From positions 103,238 through 167,237 of the forward strand of contig VTPC01090686.1 of assembly GCA_011009095.1 (NCBI GenBank): 64,000 nt of DNA, read 5' to 3'. Source of the DNA: Ignelater luminosus. Taxonomy: Eukaryota > Arthropoda > Insecta > Coleoptera > Elateridae. Each line of letters starts with the position of its first letter. Position 1 is the first letter of the stretch. The notes under the pieces were generated by a model, which had not been told where the DNA came from, did no database searches, and saw nothing but the letters and a program-made list of their open reading frames with translations. Positions 11,400-22,855 of this stretch are shown here, one piece after another. The translations under genes and the position numbers were made by a program.

Positions 11400-11830
11400 T
11401 GTAATAGTGCGATAACAATATATTTTTTTCACGTTCGTGAAAAAAAGTGCAACATTTTTCATTAATTTTCGTTTATAAAGGATGCGTTTGTTTCATCGCG
11501 ATAGAAGCGTGAAAAAAAGTGCCATAACGGTTCATTTTTTCACGCATTTGAGTGAAAAAAAGTATCATAACGTGTCATTTTTTAACGCAAAATATTTAAA
11601 CACATAGGAGGCTGCCACTGGCATTTGTCAGAAATTAGAACGCATTGATGTGACGCATCGAGAAAGCCGTTATTGAAGTAGGTAGTTCTTGATTTTTATT
11701 ACGAACGTGAAAAAAGTTTTGTATGCAATTCGTGAGTAAAATTACTTTTTTTCACTCGGCGGATTTGCGCACTCGCCTACGGCTCGTGCGGCAAACTTTC
11801 CTTCTCGTGAAAAAAAGATACACTTTACTC
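11400..11830. repeat. Element rich in GTGAAAAAAAGT motifs in both orientations
   Basis: The motif CGTGAAAAAAAGTG or its complement recurs near 11430-11455, 11506, 11535, 11550, 11704, 11733 and 11803, mixed with a GC-rich block containing GCGCACTCGCCTACGGCTCG (about 11767-11788). It looks like a short non-autonomous transposable element or clustered binding motif. No ORF and no clear target duplication seen. Confidence 0.45.
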
Positions 11831-12130
11831 ACTTGTTGCATAAATAACTATTAACAAAGCCTTTTTATGCAAAAGTTACAAATTAAGAATTGCGTTGCCT
11901 GTATCTACGAGTCCAAGGTGACAAATTTTCACTTGCATAATTTCTCCAATGTGTACTGTTGGTTGTAATTTAATGGTAAGTAGATGTAAAAAAGATGTAA
12001 AATTATTCTAATTTATAAAAATAATTCTGAATGTTTTGTTTTGTAGATGAATACAAGCCTTGGCCGAAATTCAGCAAAAAGCTATACACAAAGTGTAGAA
12101 TGAGAATTAATATAAATAAAGTAATCACTA

Positions 12131-13429
12131 TGTCCAGAAAGTAAGTTCATTTTTACTGGTAAATTAAAACAAATGTATATTAGGAAAAATAATTTATTGC
12201 AAAAGAATCTGTAGACTTAAAACTATTAGTCAACATAGCTACCACCATTTTGTAAGCATTTATCGTAGCGTGGCACTAATTTTTGTATTCCTTCGTCATA
12301 AAACGTTGACGCCTGTGACTGTAACCAAGTTGCAATATGTTCTTTAATCTCATCGTTGTCATTGAATTTCTTGCCAGCGAGGTTTGATTTTAGTCACTGG
12401 GAGCAAGGTCCGGACTATACGGTGGGTGGTCAAATTGTTCCCATCCAAATTGAGTCAAAAGTTGCTGTGTAAGGTTTGCAGTGTGGGGGCGAGCATTGTC
12501 ATGAATCAACAAAATGCCGCTAGTGAGCTTTCCACGGCGCTTATTCTGAATTGCACGACGCAGTTTCCTTAGCGTATCACAGTAAGCAATAGCGGTAATT
12601 GTTTCGCCCCGTGGTAGAAAGTCCACTAAAAGAACACCACATCTGTTCCAAAACACTGTGCACATGATTTTCCGGGTTGTCAAATTAGGCTTCGATGTTG
12701 TCTTTGCTGGTGACGATGTGTGCCTCCATTCCATCGATTGTCGTTTTGTCTCATGTGTCTCACAGGCTACCCAAGTCTCGTCCCCAGTCACTATACTGTT
12801 AAGGAAATAGTCCCCGTCATTGTGATAACGAGTCAAAAATTCAAGAGCAGCACCTAGGCGTTTTTTCTTGTGATCCTCGGTAAGAGTTTTCGGTACCAAG
12901 CGTGCACAAAGCTTTCGATATCCCAGTTTGTCATGAACAATTTCATGAAGAAGGGATCGTGAAATTAGGGGAAATTCCATAGAAAGAAGAGAAATCGTAA
13001 ACTTACGGTTTCCTCTAATTTTTTCATTCACTGCATGAACAAGTTCATCATTAACCAATGATGGACGTCCACCTCTTCCTTCATCGTGCACGTTTACAGG
13101 GCCATTGTTGAATTTTTTTACCCATCTCACAACCATAGAATAACTCATTACATTCTGTCCATACACCTCAGAGAGCTGTTGATGAATGTCCACTGGTTTC
13201 AAATTTTTCGCATTGAGAAACCGAATCACTGATCTAATCTCGCAATCGGCGGAATTTTCAATTACCTTCGCCATTATAAACAAGCACTGTGACACAATAA
13301 CAGCAGATAACTAACTCCAAATGGCGTCAATCGCTTAGTAACGATACAAGGTCATCGCCGCGCATGCGCGGAACTGCGATCGCATCGCTGCAACGGCGGA
13401 AAATAGAAAATGAACTTACTTTCTGGACA
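12131..13429 (-). mobile_element. mariner element, 1299 bp, TA target site
   Basis: The left end TGTCCAGAAAGTAAGTTCAT begins at 12131. Its inverted partner, ending in ATGAACTTACTTTCTGGACA, stops at 13429. At least 23 terminal bases are identical, and TA flanks both sides (12129-12130 and 13430-13431). Length and ends are those of a classical mariner. The transposase reads on the minus strand. This is the youngest-looking element in the window, with perfect ends and only one obvious coding lesion. Confidence 0.95.
12226..13274 (-). pseudogene. mariner transposase (DD34D), one deletion
   Basis: DDE-superfamily transposase that would bind the terminal repeats at 12131 and 13429 and move the element into TA sites. 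I start it at the ATG at 13274 (MAKVIENSADCEIRSVIRFL); an upstream ATG exists but gives no family match. The N-terminus holds two helix-turn-helix regions with VVRWVKKFNNG and the linker GRGGRPSLV. The catalytic triad is VTGDETW, LIHDNARPHT and SPDLAPSD, with 34 residues between the second and third Asp. Directly after LAPSD a stop occurs (about 12390) because a short stretch, normally YxLFxxLK, has been lost. Reading resumes in another frame as LAGKKFNDNDEIKEHI to NGGSYVD with a stop at 12226. Otherwise about 345 residues, normal for mariner. Confidence 0.92.
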
Positions 13430-13431
13430 TA

Positions 13432-14060
13432 GTTATAATTAATATAAACGAAGTCTGTTTTGGGGAAGAAATTCCAGAATAATTACATCTTTCCACAAAT
13501 TGCAGCTGTTCTGAATAGGAAAAGAATGGAAAAGAAAAATGAAATGAAATTACTGTAAAAACAATCCGAAATATTACTACAGCAATCACCTTTTGCCAAC
13601 TTTCGAAATTCTGAAATTAGTAAATATATACAAACTGAATATCAAGAGAAACCGATAAGAATTTTAGAAAATTGATTATACGTAAGGTGGAAGACATCAA
13701 CTATTAAAAGTTTTAATCATTTTTAATCAAATCTGTCCTAAGACAATTACAAGTTAAAATACACTGATTACGTGTTCGCAAGTCAGACGTACGAATGCTA
13801 AGTTTAGATAACAAGTTTGGAGCATCGTTAAGAAAATGAAGCAACTTATACAAGAAGTTGATGTTGCCGTCCAATCGAGAAACGGTGTATGTTGTAATAT
13901 ATGTATGAGAAGAGGAGAGTACCGAGTCAGTAAGGGTATAAAAATCGGAAAATCTCGAATAACAGTAGATTATGAATTTCCTCTGAATGGCAGACACATA
14001 GCAAGGGCTCTAAGTAACACAACCATATACCAATTTCGATCTAACTAAAGAGTAATAAAG
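13432..14060. other. Spacer
   Basis: AT-rich. The 94- and 70-codon opposite-strand frames at 13713-14048 are mutual shadows without a recognisable domain. Nothing else supported. Confidence 0.45.
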
Positions 14061-14062
14061 TA

Positions 14063-14366
14063 CAGAGTGATTGAAATTGATTAAAGATGGTTTGAATTTC
14101 GCGCCAAAGTTTTTCACGTGGTAGGTTGGCTATATTGTTAACATTTAGGGTCATCCAGGGGCAGTGTTGCCAGATTTAGCACTTTAGTGTTATCTTTAAC
14201 ACTATAAAGACTCGTTTTTTTTTAAATTAAAATTTCAGGCTTACAGCGTACATCTGGCAACGCTGCTCCCGGTTAACCCTGAACGCTTACAAACTATAGC
14301 CAACCTACCATGTGAAAAACTTCGGCGCAAAATTCAAACCATCCCCAATTAACTGCAATCACTCTG
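14063..14366. mobile_element. Foldback MITE, 304 bp, TA-flanked
   Basis: An almost complete palindrome. The left arm begins CAGAGTGATTG at 14063 and the right arm ends CAATCACTCTG at 14366, each flanked by TA. The arms share GATGGTTTGAATTT, GCGCC, AAGTTTTTCAC, GTAGGTTGGCTAT and GTTGCCAGAT, leaving only a short central loop (about 14190-14245). No coding capacity. Size, long inverted repeats and TA flanks fit a Tc1/mariner-mobilised MITE. Confidence 0.88.
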
Positions 14367-14549
14367 TATAAATAATGTCTAAATGTTATTAAGGACTGTT
14401 AATTTTACTAAACGGACATATTTAATCTTATGGTAAACTTTAAATTGCAACTATTTTTTTAAGTAGTAGGCTTTGATCGCATTGGCTGTGTGCTAACTTT
14501 TATATTGTTATTGTTGTTCAACAACAGCTGTCAAATATTTGCAGCAATA

Positions 14550-16606
14550 AAGTATTGAGATCAGAAAACTAATCTTGCAGAAGTGGTGTCCAGATAAGTT
14601 GTCTGCGAAAACTCGTAAAAATTACAAAGTGTTGGGAATCTGCGGTTTTCCACATAATCAAAAAGTATAGGGAACATCATAAGCTTGACGACTTGCCCAA
14701 ATCGGGGCATCGAAGCGGCCCAGTAAATGCAAATGCTTTTTGGACAGTGTTCGACGGTCATTGGATAATGTTGCAGTTCCAATGACCATCGCATTTGCTT
14801 GGAATTATTTTCCTTCATCTGCTGCAGCCACATTAGTGAGCACTTGTCGGTTTTCAGCGTAAAAGGCCGGTACTCTAGGTAGGGCCGTAATCTTCGGATC
14901 GCCCAGGCTACGGCCAGACATTCTTGCTCGTTTGCGTAGTATTGCCGCTCGCGAGGGTGGAGGCTGGCGCAGGCATATGAAATTACGCGCCGCTAATACC
15001 CATCTTCTTGATATAATACTGCTACCATGTCAATACAACTTGCATCCGTTTGTAGTTCGAAGTCCTCCAGAGCCATTTCTCCTTTCCAGCAAAAAGATTC
15101 GTTAGTGGGGCGGTGATGTGGGCGGAGTTCTGGACGTAATCACGCAGCCATTCGCAGACTCCCAGAAAGGATCGCAGCTCCATCTTGTTCGTCGGCGGCA
15201 TGGTGTCGCGAATCTACTGCAGGTGCTGCTGCTTACATTGAAGGCCGGAAATGTTTCAGGTGTTGGCGGTAGTTCTCTGAGTATACGACGACGTCGTACA
15301 AGTACACGAGCGCAAAGGATCCCAGTCATGATCTCTTGTGCTATGAGCCTTTGGAAAGTGGCGGGTGCTTCCTTGAGCCCGAATAGTATCACTTGGAACT
15401 GGTAGAGGGTTTCGTAGAGGGTGGCAAAGGCGGTGCACTGGCGGATGCTGGTTTCCTTTGGAAACTCATGATCAACGTTTACGGACGACAATGGCGGCGG
15501 CGTTTCCCGGAGGCGGTCGGTCGTGAAATCTATGTTGGCTTGAAAGTTCCCAAACTGGAGTTCAAGTCGCTGGCGGCCGAACACGGAGGGTCCAAAATCG
15601 GTGGAGGCGGTTCGGAGCTGCAGTGATCTCTCCGGGACTTCAAGTGGGGTGTCGAAGCAGTCCCAGGAGAAGTTGTAGTTGGCCTCGATGTCTTTGAGGA
15701 GCTGGACTGGCTTCCCCGCGACGATAACGGAGATGCGTGACAGCGTCTGCGGCTGTGGTCGGTTAAGTGTGGAGTAGGCCACGACGAGATTGCTGATCAA
15801 CGGCTCGTCGTCCTGGCGGTGCGGTACCTTTGTGTTAGCGTGAGAGTTGATCTTGTCGGCGGGTTCCAAGGCTAGAAAGGTCGTGGGAGGCGGTAGCGAC
15901 AGATGCAAAGGGTGCCGTGGGTCTATCGGCGGTTGAGGCGGCGTCCTCATGTGGCGCGGTGCAACGGTCGGCTCAGATTATATCTCGTGTCAGCGCAGGG
16001 CGGTTAATATATCGGATTAGGCGCCACCGGGAGTCTGTTCGGTGTTCCATCTCACAGAAGAGATTGATTGTTATGGTTGATGGTGCATGCCTCTTGGTGG
16101 TGTATTGATTTTCGAACCGCTGCGCTGCCTCTTGACCGATTTCCATGCGGCCCAAGCTGAGGCGGTGCAGTTCCGCGCAGTCCCGATGTAAATCTCGCTA
16201 CAGACAGTGGCGGCACTGGGGAAGCTGGCTGCTGGCCTGAGAGGTCCGTGTTTCCACTTCGCTGACATCAACGATCAGCTCGGCGACTGTTTTAGGAGCC
16301 GCGAATGCGCAGAACGTCGCGATCTCGTTCTTCAGGGTTTTACACCAAGTGATTAAGTCGAATTTCTACAACGTGGGCATCACGCAGTTGGACAGCAGCT
16401 GTTTCTTCCAAATAAAATTAGCGACTGGCTCGTTCTCTCTGTTGTCGCTTGCCCCATAAAGCAGTGCGAAGTTGAACTGAACAGTCATTCGGAACAGCTT
16501 TTGTTCATCTGGTGCGTCTCCGAGCGCGCGGAGACAGGTGTTGAAGAACTTGCGCGGGTCCTCGTGCTCGAACTCGCAAAGAGGTCACGATATCGTTGGT
16601 TGTATA
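14550..16606 (-). pseudogene. Ty3/gypsy retrotransposon relic (gag, protease/RT scraps, RNase H)
   Basis: Minus-strand coding remains in the order gag to pol as coordinates fall. Gag-like: EFEHEDPRKFFNTCLRALGD, QKLFRMTVQFN, VANFIWKKQLLSN (about 16585-16370), then a region with MEIGQEAAQRFENQ. RT-like: YQFQVILFGLKEAPATFQRL (about 15400-15340), the conserved block before the RT active site. RNase H-like: FELQTDAS (about 15070), VISYACASLHPRERQYYANE, QECLAVAWAIRRLRPYLEY, then LQHYPMTVEHCPKS (about 14780-14730). The YxDD box and the integrase are missing, and several stops and frame changes occur. It is distinctly more GC-rich than its flanks. A foldback element adjoins or interrupts the gag end at 16607. 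Confidence 0.8.
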
Positions 16607-17215
16607 GTACATGTCAAACCTTTTTGTCTAATATAGGATTAAATAGCTAGAATTTAAATTCATATTTATTTTCAGTCACATCACACCCAGGGCCGTATTC
16701 TTCGTCAGTTCTTAAACGAAGACGCATATTGTAGTAACATAAAGTAAACTACAAGCTCCAGACGTGTCACGCGAATATCGACCGGACAGCTGAGTTAAAT
16801 GCTGTTAATATAAGAATCAGTTTCGCAAAAAAAGCATTAGGTACTTTAATGATTATCATAGCTGGGCAGTGTTCTGCAGTTCTCAAGAATTTAAACAAAT
16901 AATACATCTACGGCAATAGAATTATTGACAAACCCTTTGAGAACTGCTGAATCCTGCTGAGCTACAACCAGCTGTAAGTGTATAACATGCTTTTGGGAAA
17001 ATGATCCTTATGTCAACAGCGTTTGACTCAGCTGTCTGGTCGATATTCGCGTGACACGTCTGTAGTCTGTATTTTACTTTATGTTATTACAGTACCCATC
17101 TTCGTTTAAGAACTGGCGAAGAATACGGCTCTCGGTGTGATGTGATTGAAAATAAATATGAATTTAAATTCTAGCTGTTTAATCCCATATCGGACAAAAA
17201 GGTTTGGCATGTACT
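16607..17215. mobile_element. Foldback element with ~180-bp inverted arms
   Basis: The left arm (from about 16607, AGTACATGTCAAACC) and the right arm (to about 17215, GGTTTGGCATGTACT) are inverted copies. They share TTTTTGTC, ATTTAAATTCATATTTATTT, TCACATCACACC, GCCGTATTCTTC, GTTCTTAAACGAAGA and ACGTGTCACGCGAATATCGACC. The centre (about 16800-17030) is unpaired with a weaker inner symmetry around the CAGCTG-containing text. No transposase inside. The target duplication is unclear; the ends could be 1-3 bp off. Confidence 0.8.
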
Positions 17216-17715
17216 TTAGAAGTGATCTGGCCTTAGATAGCACTCGTAAAAGTCATCGTATGCGGGTCAGAGATGTCGGCGTGTTCACTAGATATTTCCA
17301 AATGTATCCCCTACAGTCAGTCAATTTAATATTCGGACGATATGCATGGTTAACAATATTAGCAAATAACGATAAAAAGTTTGCATACGCCGTAACCTTT
17401 TTCATGATAACAACATTCTTCTATGCTATAGTGGTTATTACATGCAAACGAAATTTGATAGGCGTTAATAATGTCTGCAAAATTTGCAATTCTTGTAGAC
17501 GCTATAAAAATCGCAGTCAAAATAATATTCGGACAAACTGAATGATAATGTGGAAAATGTCGAGTTGCAATCTTGTAAACAGAATTTTAGTAGGCAAAGC
17601 AAATGCTAGGGTAAAGTTAATAGTTAGTTGTTGTTTATCTAGCGACAAGTAAAGTTTAATGTAAAAACATGGGCAGAAAAGGGCGCAATACTAGTTTTGA
17701 TGTTAATAATAAAGT

Positions 17716-17780
17716 TCTGCTCTCGGAGATTTGGTTTTTATAGATGGTATTATGGATCAAGTGGTTTATTTAAATTTAAA
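17716..17780 (+). repeat. Internal duplicate of the transposase middle, in the 5' region of the Tc1-like element
   Basis: About 65 bp starting GTTCTG and continuing CTCGGAGATTTGGTTTTTAT to TATTTAAATTTAAA repeats the text at about 18345-18405 within the transposase (encoding GLGDLVFIDGIMDQVVYLNL), nearly base for base. A direct copy upstream of the ORF start suggests template switching during gap repair. Confidence 0.8.
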
Positions 17781-17796
17781 CTAGTAATTTTCCATT

Positions 17797-18747
17797 TTGA
17801 GAAGGGAAAACCTACCGAGCAATTGGGGAAATGTTAAAATTGAGTAAAAGCACCGTTGGAGACATTATAAAACGTTATAAAAAAGAAGATCGGATACATT
17901 CTAAGCTTCAGTGTGGACGACCGCAAATATTGAAACAACATATGCAACGTTTTATTACACAAAGAGTGATGAAAGATCCAAAATTAAGTGCACCGCAATT
18001 GAAAACAGAATTATTAGAATATTATGGAATAAACGCACATCCACAAACAATACGCAATTGCATTCATAAGCATGGTTACAATAACCGAATCGCAAGATGA
18101 AAGCCGCTTGTAAATAAACGTAATAGAACGCGACGATTAGATTTCGCAAGGAGGTACGAAAAAGAAGACCTTACTTTTTGGGATAATGTCATCTTCTGCC
18201 ATGAATCAAAGTTCACTGTTTTTGCGTCAGATGGATGAGCACGTGTGTGGAGAAAGAAGAATGAAGAACTGAAAAAGGAAAGTTTATGTCCAACGGTAAA
18301 GTACGGAGGTGGTTTCGTGATAGTATGGGGCTGCATATCAAGTTCTGGTCTCGGAGATTTGGTTTTTATAGATGGTATTATGGATCAAGTGGTTTATTTA
18401 AATTTATTGAAGAAACATTCACCTCATAGCGCAGCTAAATTAAATATTTCAGAAAATTTTAAATTTTTCAGGATAATGATCCAAAACATACAGCGTTTAA
18501 CGTTAAATCTTGGTTATTGTACAATTGCCCACAGGTTATTCCAACCCCGGCTCAATCACCGGATCTCAATTCGATTGAGAATGTATGGAAAGAACTTGAT
18601 GTGCAGCTTAGAAAATATACTATTTCAAATAAAACCCAGCTGAAAGAGAGGCTAATGGATAAACAGTATATTAAAAAAGTTATTCTATCCATACCACGAA
18701 GGTTACGAGCCGTAATTAGAAATAAGAGATACCCTGTCGCGTACTGA
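17797..18747 (+). pseudogene. Tc1-like transposase (DD34E), decayed
   Basis: Reads GKTYRAIGEMLKLSKSTVGD (first helix-turn-helix) and CGRPQIL (linker), then KLSAPQLKTELLEYYGI (second helix-turn-helix). This is followed by RRLDFARRYEKEDLTFWDN with VIFCHESKF (first acidic region), VKYGGGFVIVWGCIS, the second Asp in QDNDPKHTA at about 18469, and QSPDLNSIENVWKELD with the catalytic Glu 34 residues after that Asp. The tail has ILSIPRRLRAVIRNK. TGA stops at 18098-18100 and 18236-18238 and a frameshift between about 18440 and 18469 inactivate it. About 310 residues if whole. It sits in the element bounded by 17314 and 18996. Confidence 0.88.
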
Positions 18748-18999
18748 TCGCTCAATATAGCGTATATTCTTTACTTGTCAGAATATTTATTTGACATGTA
18801 TTTTTACTGTTTTTACTAATAAGTTTTGTATTACTGACTTTTCTTTCAATAGTTCAGTTTTTCTATTATGCAATGTTTAGAAAAGGTTTTAAATTTTCCT
18901 AACATTTGAATAAAGTTGAGTTTCTATATAAACTGTGCGTTTTAGTGTTATAATTTTGCTACCTACTATACTGTCCGAATATAAGTTGACTGACTGTAT

Positions 19000-20470
19000 A
19001 TAGCAGTAATATGATAGGCAGAAAAATATTTTAGCCATTTCATATACCCCATTCTAATCGTGTGTGACAATCAGTGTGACACACAACTGTTTAATCAATT
19101 TTGTGGGCTTTATAAAATCAAACTACATTTTACAACTCCAAGGTCATCAACGAGAAACTCCCCAGTCAAAAGGATTCATTAGACAATAATCGACATCTTA
19201 AATTATTAAAAGAACAAGACAAAAAAACTAACGTTATAAAAATTATCCAAAAGCGGTCGTAACTTATAGTAATACATTTCTTTTGGTGACAGGTAAAAAG
19301 CCCATGGAACTGTTGTTAGGTTATTTTTCAGATAAAGAACATTTTGAAATAGATCCGGAAATCCAACTAACATTAAACTACGTTCAAAAACAAAAAGTCT
19401 TAATGAATCACAGCTGTACGACCAGTTTAAAGAAGGAATTATGCCAAAAGGTACAAAGGGTTGAAAAATTTTAAGTTAAAGATATCCCTTATCAGGCTAG
19501 TCATGAGCATGAAAAAACCAAAGCGAGGAATAAAAGTAAAAACCTTTTTGCCAAAGTTCAGTTTAATAGTTATTTACGCAATGAGTGGGACACACACATT
19601 ATTATCGCACGCACATGGAAATTGCGCAAACGAGGGCGTTAGCCTGAATTTTTTACAAGTGGAACTATTTTTTGCTGCTCTCAGTCATGAACTAACCACT
19701 TTCGATCAAGATTTTGTGAATAATAATTCAAAGTAGCAACTGAATCTCATTGTTGAAAATGATAGCAACGTACTTAGCAATAGTGTAAACAATAAACAAA
19801 TTTGAAACGTGCGGTAATGTCAAACATTACGTTATTCCAGTGAGTGCGATTTATAAGATACATCTCACGGTTGTACATAAAAATATTAATATACTTAGGG
19901 TAAAGAAAATATTAGAAGGCTTTATTCACAAACGAAATTTAAAAAATCCTGTGAATTAACGAAACTAGAAAATAAAAATCGATTAATATAATTTGAATCA
20001 AAACAAAATTATTGTTACAAATTATTGATATTAATAGCCAACAAATTACATTTAGCAGCGTAACAAATTTTTCAAAATCCCAACTTTCTAATATATAAAA
20101 TATAGATTCTTCGAAAACATAAATGCATATCGGAGAGAATACGTTTTTTCTAGAACTCCACATTTAAGAATAATTAAAACTTTCCCAAAATTATTCATAA
20201 TTATCTTATAACGCAACAACGACCTTTCCATTACGTTAACAAAACAGAAAATACGAGTGAATGATAAAAAAATTTGTGCAGCAATATTCGAAAATGAGGA
20301 AATTTTCAGAATCTCCACACACTATATAACATTTTAAAACGGTAACGTGCACGTTTTATTCTCTAGTCATCAACTTCTTCCACTTCTACAACAAACAAGA
20401 TAACCTTGTTAACAATATTACATTTGAAAAATGTGTATTCAGTTCTGAATCTAATCTTGCCGAGCTTATA
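19000..20470. other. AT-rich spacer with a weak retroelement-like ORF
   Basis: Around 19283-19600 the + strand reads TGKKPMELLLGYF and later HEHEKTKARNKSKNLFAKVQ across a frame change. This vaguely resembles the end of a Ty3/gypsy integrase (TGxxPxELLFG, then a Lys/Arg-rich tail), but the match is weak. The remainder is AT-rich DNA with no recognised feature. Confidence 0.3.
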
Positions 20471-20474
20471 CTTT

Positions 20475-20540
20475 AGTGTTCAGCGTTCAGTGTTGTTTAG
20501 TGATTCGATTTTTAAAATCCTGTTGTTCGAGTCTAGTTGA
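20475..20540 (+). promoter_or_regulatory. Candidate transcription start and non-coding first exon
   Basis: The text has TTCAGCGTTCAGTGTTG (initiator-like TCAGT repeats, about 20478-20494) and runs without ATG to AGTCTAGTTGA followed by a strong donor GTAAGTAATT at 20541. This is how a short 5'-UTR exon of an insect gene looks. A plausible but unproven partner is FAR-A, whose ATG at 37478 lies just behind a TTTTAG acceptor. No TATA box is evident. Confidence 0.22.
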
Positions 20541-20541
20541 G

Positions 20542-22855
20542 TAAGTAATTAATTTATGTGAATTTATTATTTTCTTTATTATTAAAACAATACATAGATA
20601 ATGTTAAAGAATTTTTGTTTCACTTGAAAATTAACACGGGTGTAAGGGTAGGAAAAAGAAAGACTGCTTTTCATCAGTCTTGTTGTAAAAATGATAAAAG
20701 TTACCTTTCCATAGAAATTAGTAGAGTTAATTATTTAAGAATGTATGCAGAAACAGACAAGACAACTCAAAGCGATAGGTTAGAACTTTTTAGGGTGTTG
20801 TACGATTGGGTGTTCAATTCTTGAAAATTAACATGTTATAAAGCTCGGTATGTTTGTTATCAAAACGTACTACCATTTTTAACTGCCTAGTTTAGGCTAT
20901 TTAATGATGATAAATTTTGAAAAATTAATTAAACAGAAAACAATTTTGATAGCTTTTTTTGTTCAGCTGGTTTCCATGGTTAGATTTCTCAATAGGTTGC
21001 AACTCGGTAATTAATCGGAACAATATCAATACGGGGCGCGCAAACAAAATAGTGTCGAAAAATCTAAGGGCGTATAGAGTGAATAAAACAGTTCAGATAA
21101 ACATTTGTGGAGAAACGCACCGTTTCCGAGACACGAGGTGTTACAGTTTCATTTTTAAATGATAGTTTTGGTTAGGGAATTTTAATAAAACAAATCTTTA
21201 AAACGAATATCATTCATTATCGTAGTAGTTAGTACTTAATTGGCTAGTTAGTTACGTAATATTTTTTGTTATGAGGCAAGACGCCACAAAAAAGTTTTTC
21301 TTAAATACCTTAAATAAAACAGAATTTGATAGAAAAATTACTTGAACTTCAAACTATTAATTTATTGATTGTTATTATGATTTATGATCAGGACACGGAC
21401 TCACTTTAGACAGTAATTATGTGGTAATTATGTGAGATGATCCTAGATAGAGGGTCTCCGTATCGTATACAAAATGTAGGAGGCTGAATAGAAAAAATAT
21501 TATTTGAGGCGCAAAAATACCGTGATAAATTAATTTATGCAAAGTTTCAATGTTACAGGTGTTGATGTATGGACAAATGTAGATATTTAAAAGCTCTTTT
21601 TGGCAACGTTCCCAAAGGTTATATAAACTAGGTTTACAACAAAAAATGCATTATTAGAGTTCATATTCTCAACTGATTTATTGATTACGTTCTTGAATTT
21701 TTAAACAATTTACATGAGACAGGAAAATTATATAGCACGTAGAGAGGAAGCAACAAATTCTTAATTCAAAGCGATTGAAGATTAAAACTAAATTAGGGTT
21801 TAATTGTTGCACAAAAATCTTGTATTAATAAATATTTATAAGTAAAAACCTAATTCCATCAAGATCGTAAAATGTGTATTACTGATGTAATTCTAGTCAT
21901 GACACGTTTTAGCAAATAATAGTACGTACGGTTATTACAAATATACATGCATGTGTTAGGTATAGCAAGCAATTTGCCTTGAATCGCAGAAAAATGTGTC
22001 ACTTTACCTTTTGCTACAAAGTTTATATTTTAACGGCGACATTTTTTATGCAACTACCTTCTTTTGCATATGAATCAAAAGGTATCATAACTTCTCAACA
22101 AGTTATTCTTATATTATATATAGTACATCATTATTCATTAATACTTGTTATTAAGTAAACACACAAGGACATAATTAGCAACGCCTTAACAAAACAAAAT
22201 ACGCACCATAAGTTGTTTGTTAAGTGGCTTTAAATTAATCTTTGGTATTTAACATAACCTATAACATTTTTTAATAACTAACAGTAATTTAATTTTTGTG
22301 TCATTTACACACTGAATATTATTATAAAAATAATTTCCTCGAACAAAACAAAGCTTTTATGGTCAATTTTGCCTTCTTACGTATAAACTTTGAAAACCAC
22401 AAAAGAGGAAATGCGAAGGATAGTTTAAAATAATTTTAATGCTCTCCAAATTAATTAAATTTTTCTAATAATAAAAGTGAAAAGTTGCATTTCGAAGAAT
22501 CCAAGTCTATTATTATTGCCTTCATACGAATTAAACTTTTTTAACAATAAAATCAAAAGTTTGCAATTTTCAAGGAATCCAAGTCTTATTATTACAGCGG
22601 TTATTTAGCGGTCAAATTTATAGTCGCGTCAGTCGTAAACAAAAAGTGTTAAACCTGCAGAAATGCATAAATTGTTTACTTGACGTTCTTATGTTTCGTC
22701 TATTCTCCAAGTCAATCTAAATTGTTGATAGTAATATTGAAAAATATTTTTAAATAAATAACATAAAGGTAAAAATTTTTTAAATATTGTGCAACATTTT
22801 TTAACTTAATTTTAAATGCCATAACTTATATTTCCAAGATCCTCCTATCTTTTAA
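20542..22855. other. AT-rich spacer with one relic of the dispersed repeat
   Basis: Near 21113-21152 a GCACCGTTTCCGAGACACGA block followed by GGTGTTACAGTTT is another copy of the repeat end seen at 9.0-10.0 kb. The 88-codon + frame at 20558-20824 shows no recognisable domain. Otherwise nothing seen. The last seven bases (22849-22855, CTTTTAA) are the probable target duplicate of the next element. Confidence 0.45.

Larger units (their letters stand above)
17314..18996 (+). mobile_element. Tc1-like element, 1683 bp, TA-flanked
   Basis: The left end CAGTCAGTCAATTTAATATT (17314) and the inverted right end (reading from 18996: CAGTCAGTCAACTTATATTC) match over about 25 bp to TCGGAC. TA lies outside both (17312-17313 and 18997-18998). 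A dead transposase is inside. Longer than a usual Tc1 (about 1.6 kb), partly because of an internal duplication near 17716-17780. Confidence 0.9.

Noticed and set aside
19283..19740. Gypsy integrase fragment
   Set aside because: TGKKPMELLLG is suggestive, but the rest does not follow the family well enough to call it; mentioned only as a weak possibility.
20558..20824. 88-codon + strand frame
   Set aside because: Starts from a non-ATG codon in the sequence, has no recognisable domain, and lies beyond a candidate splice donor.
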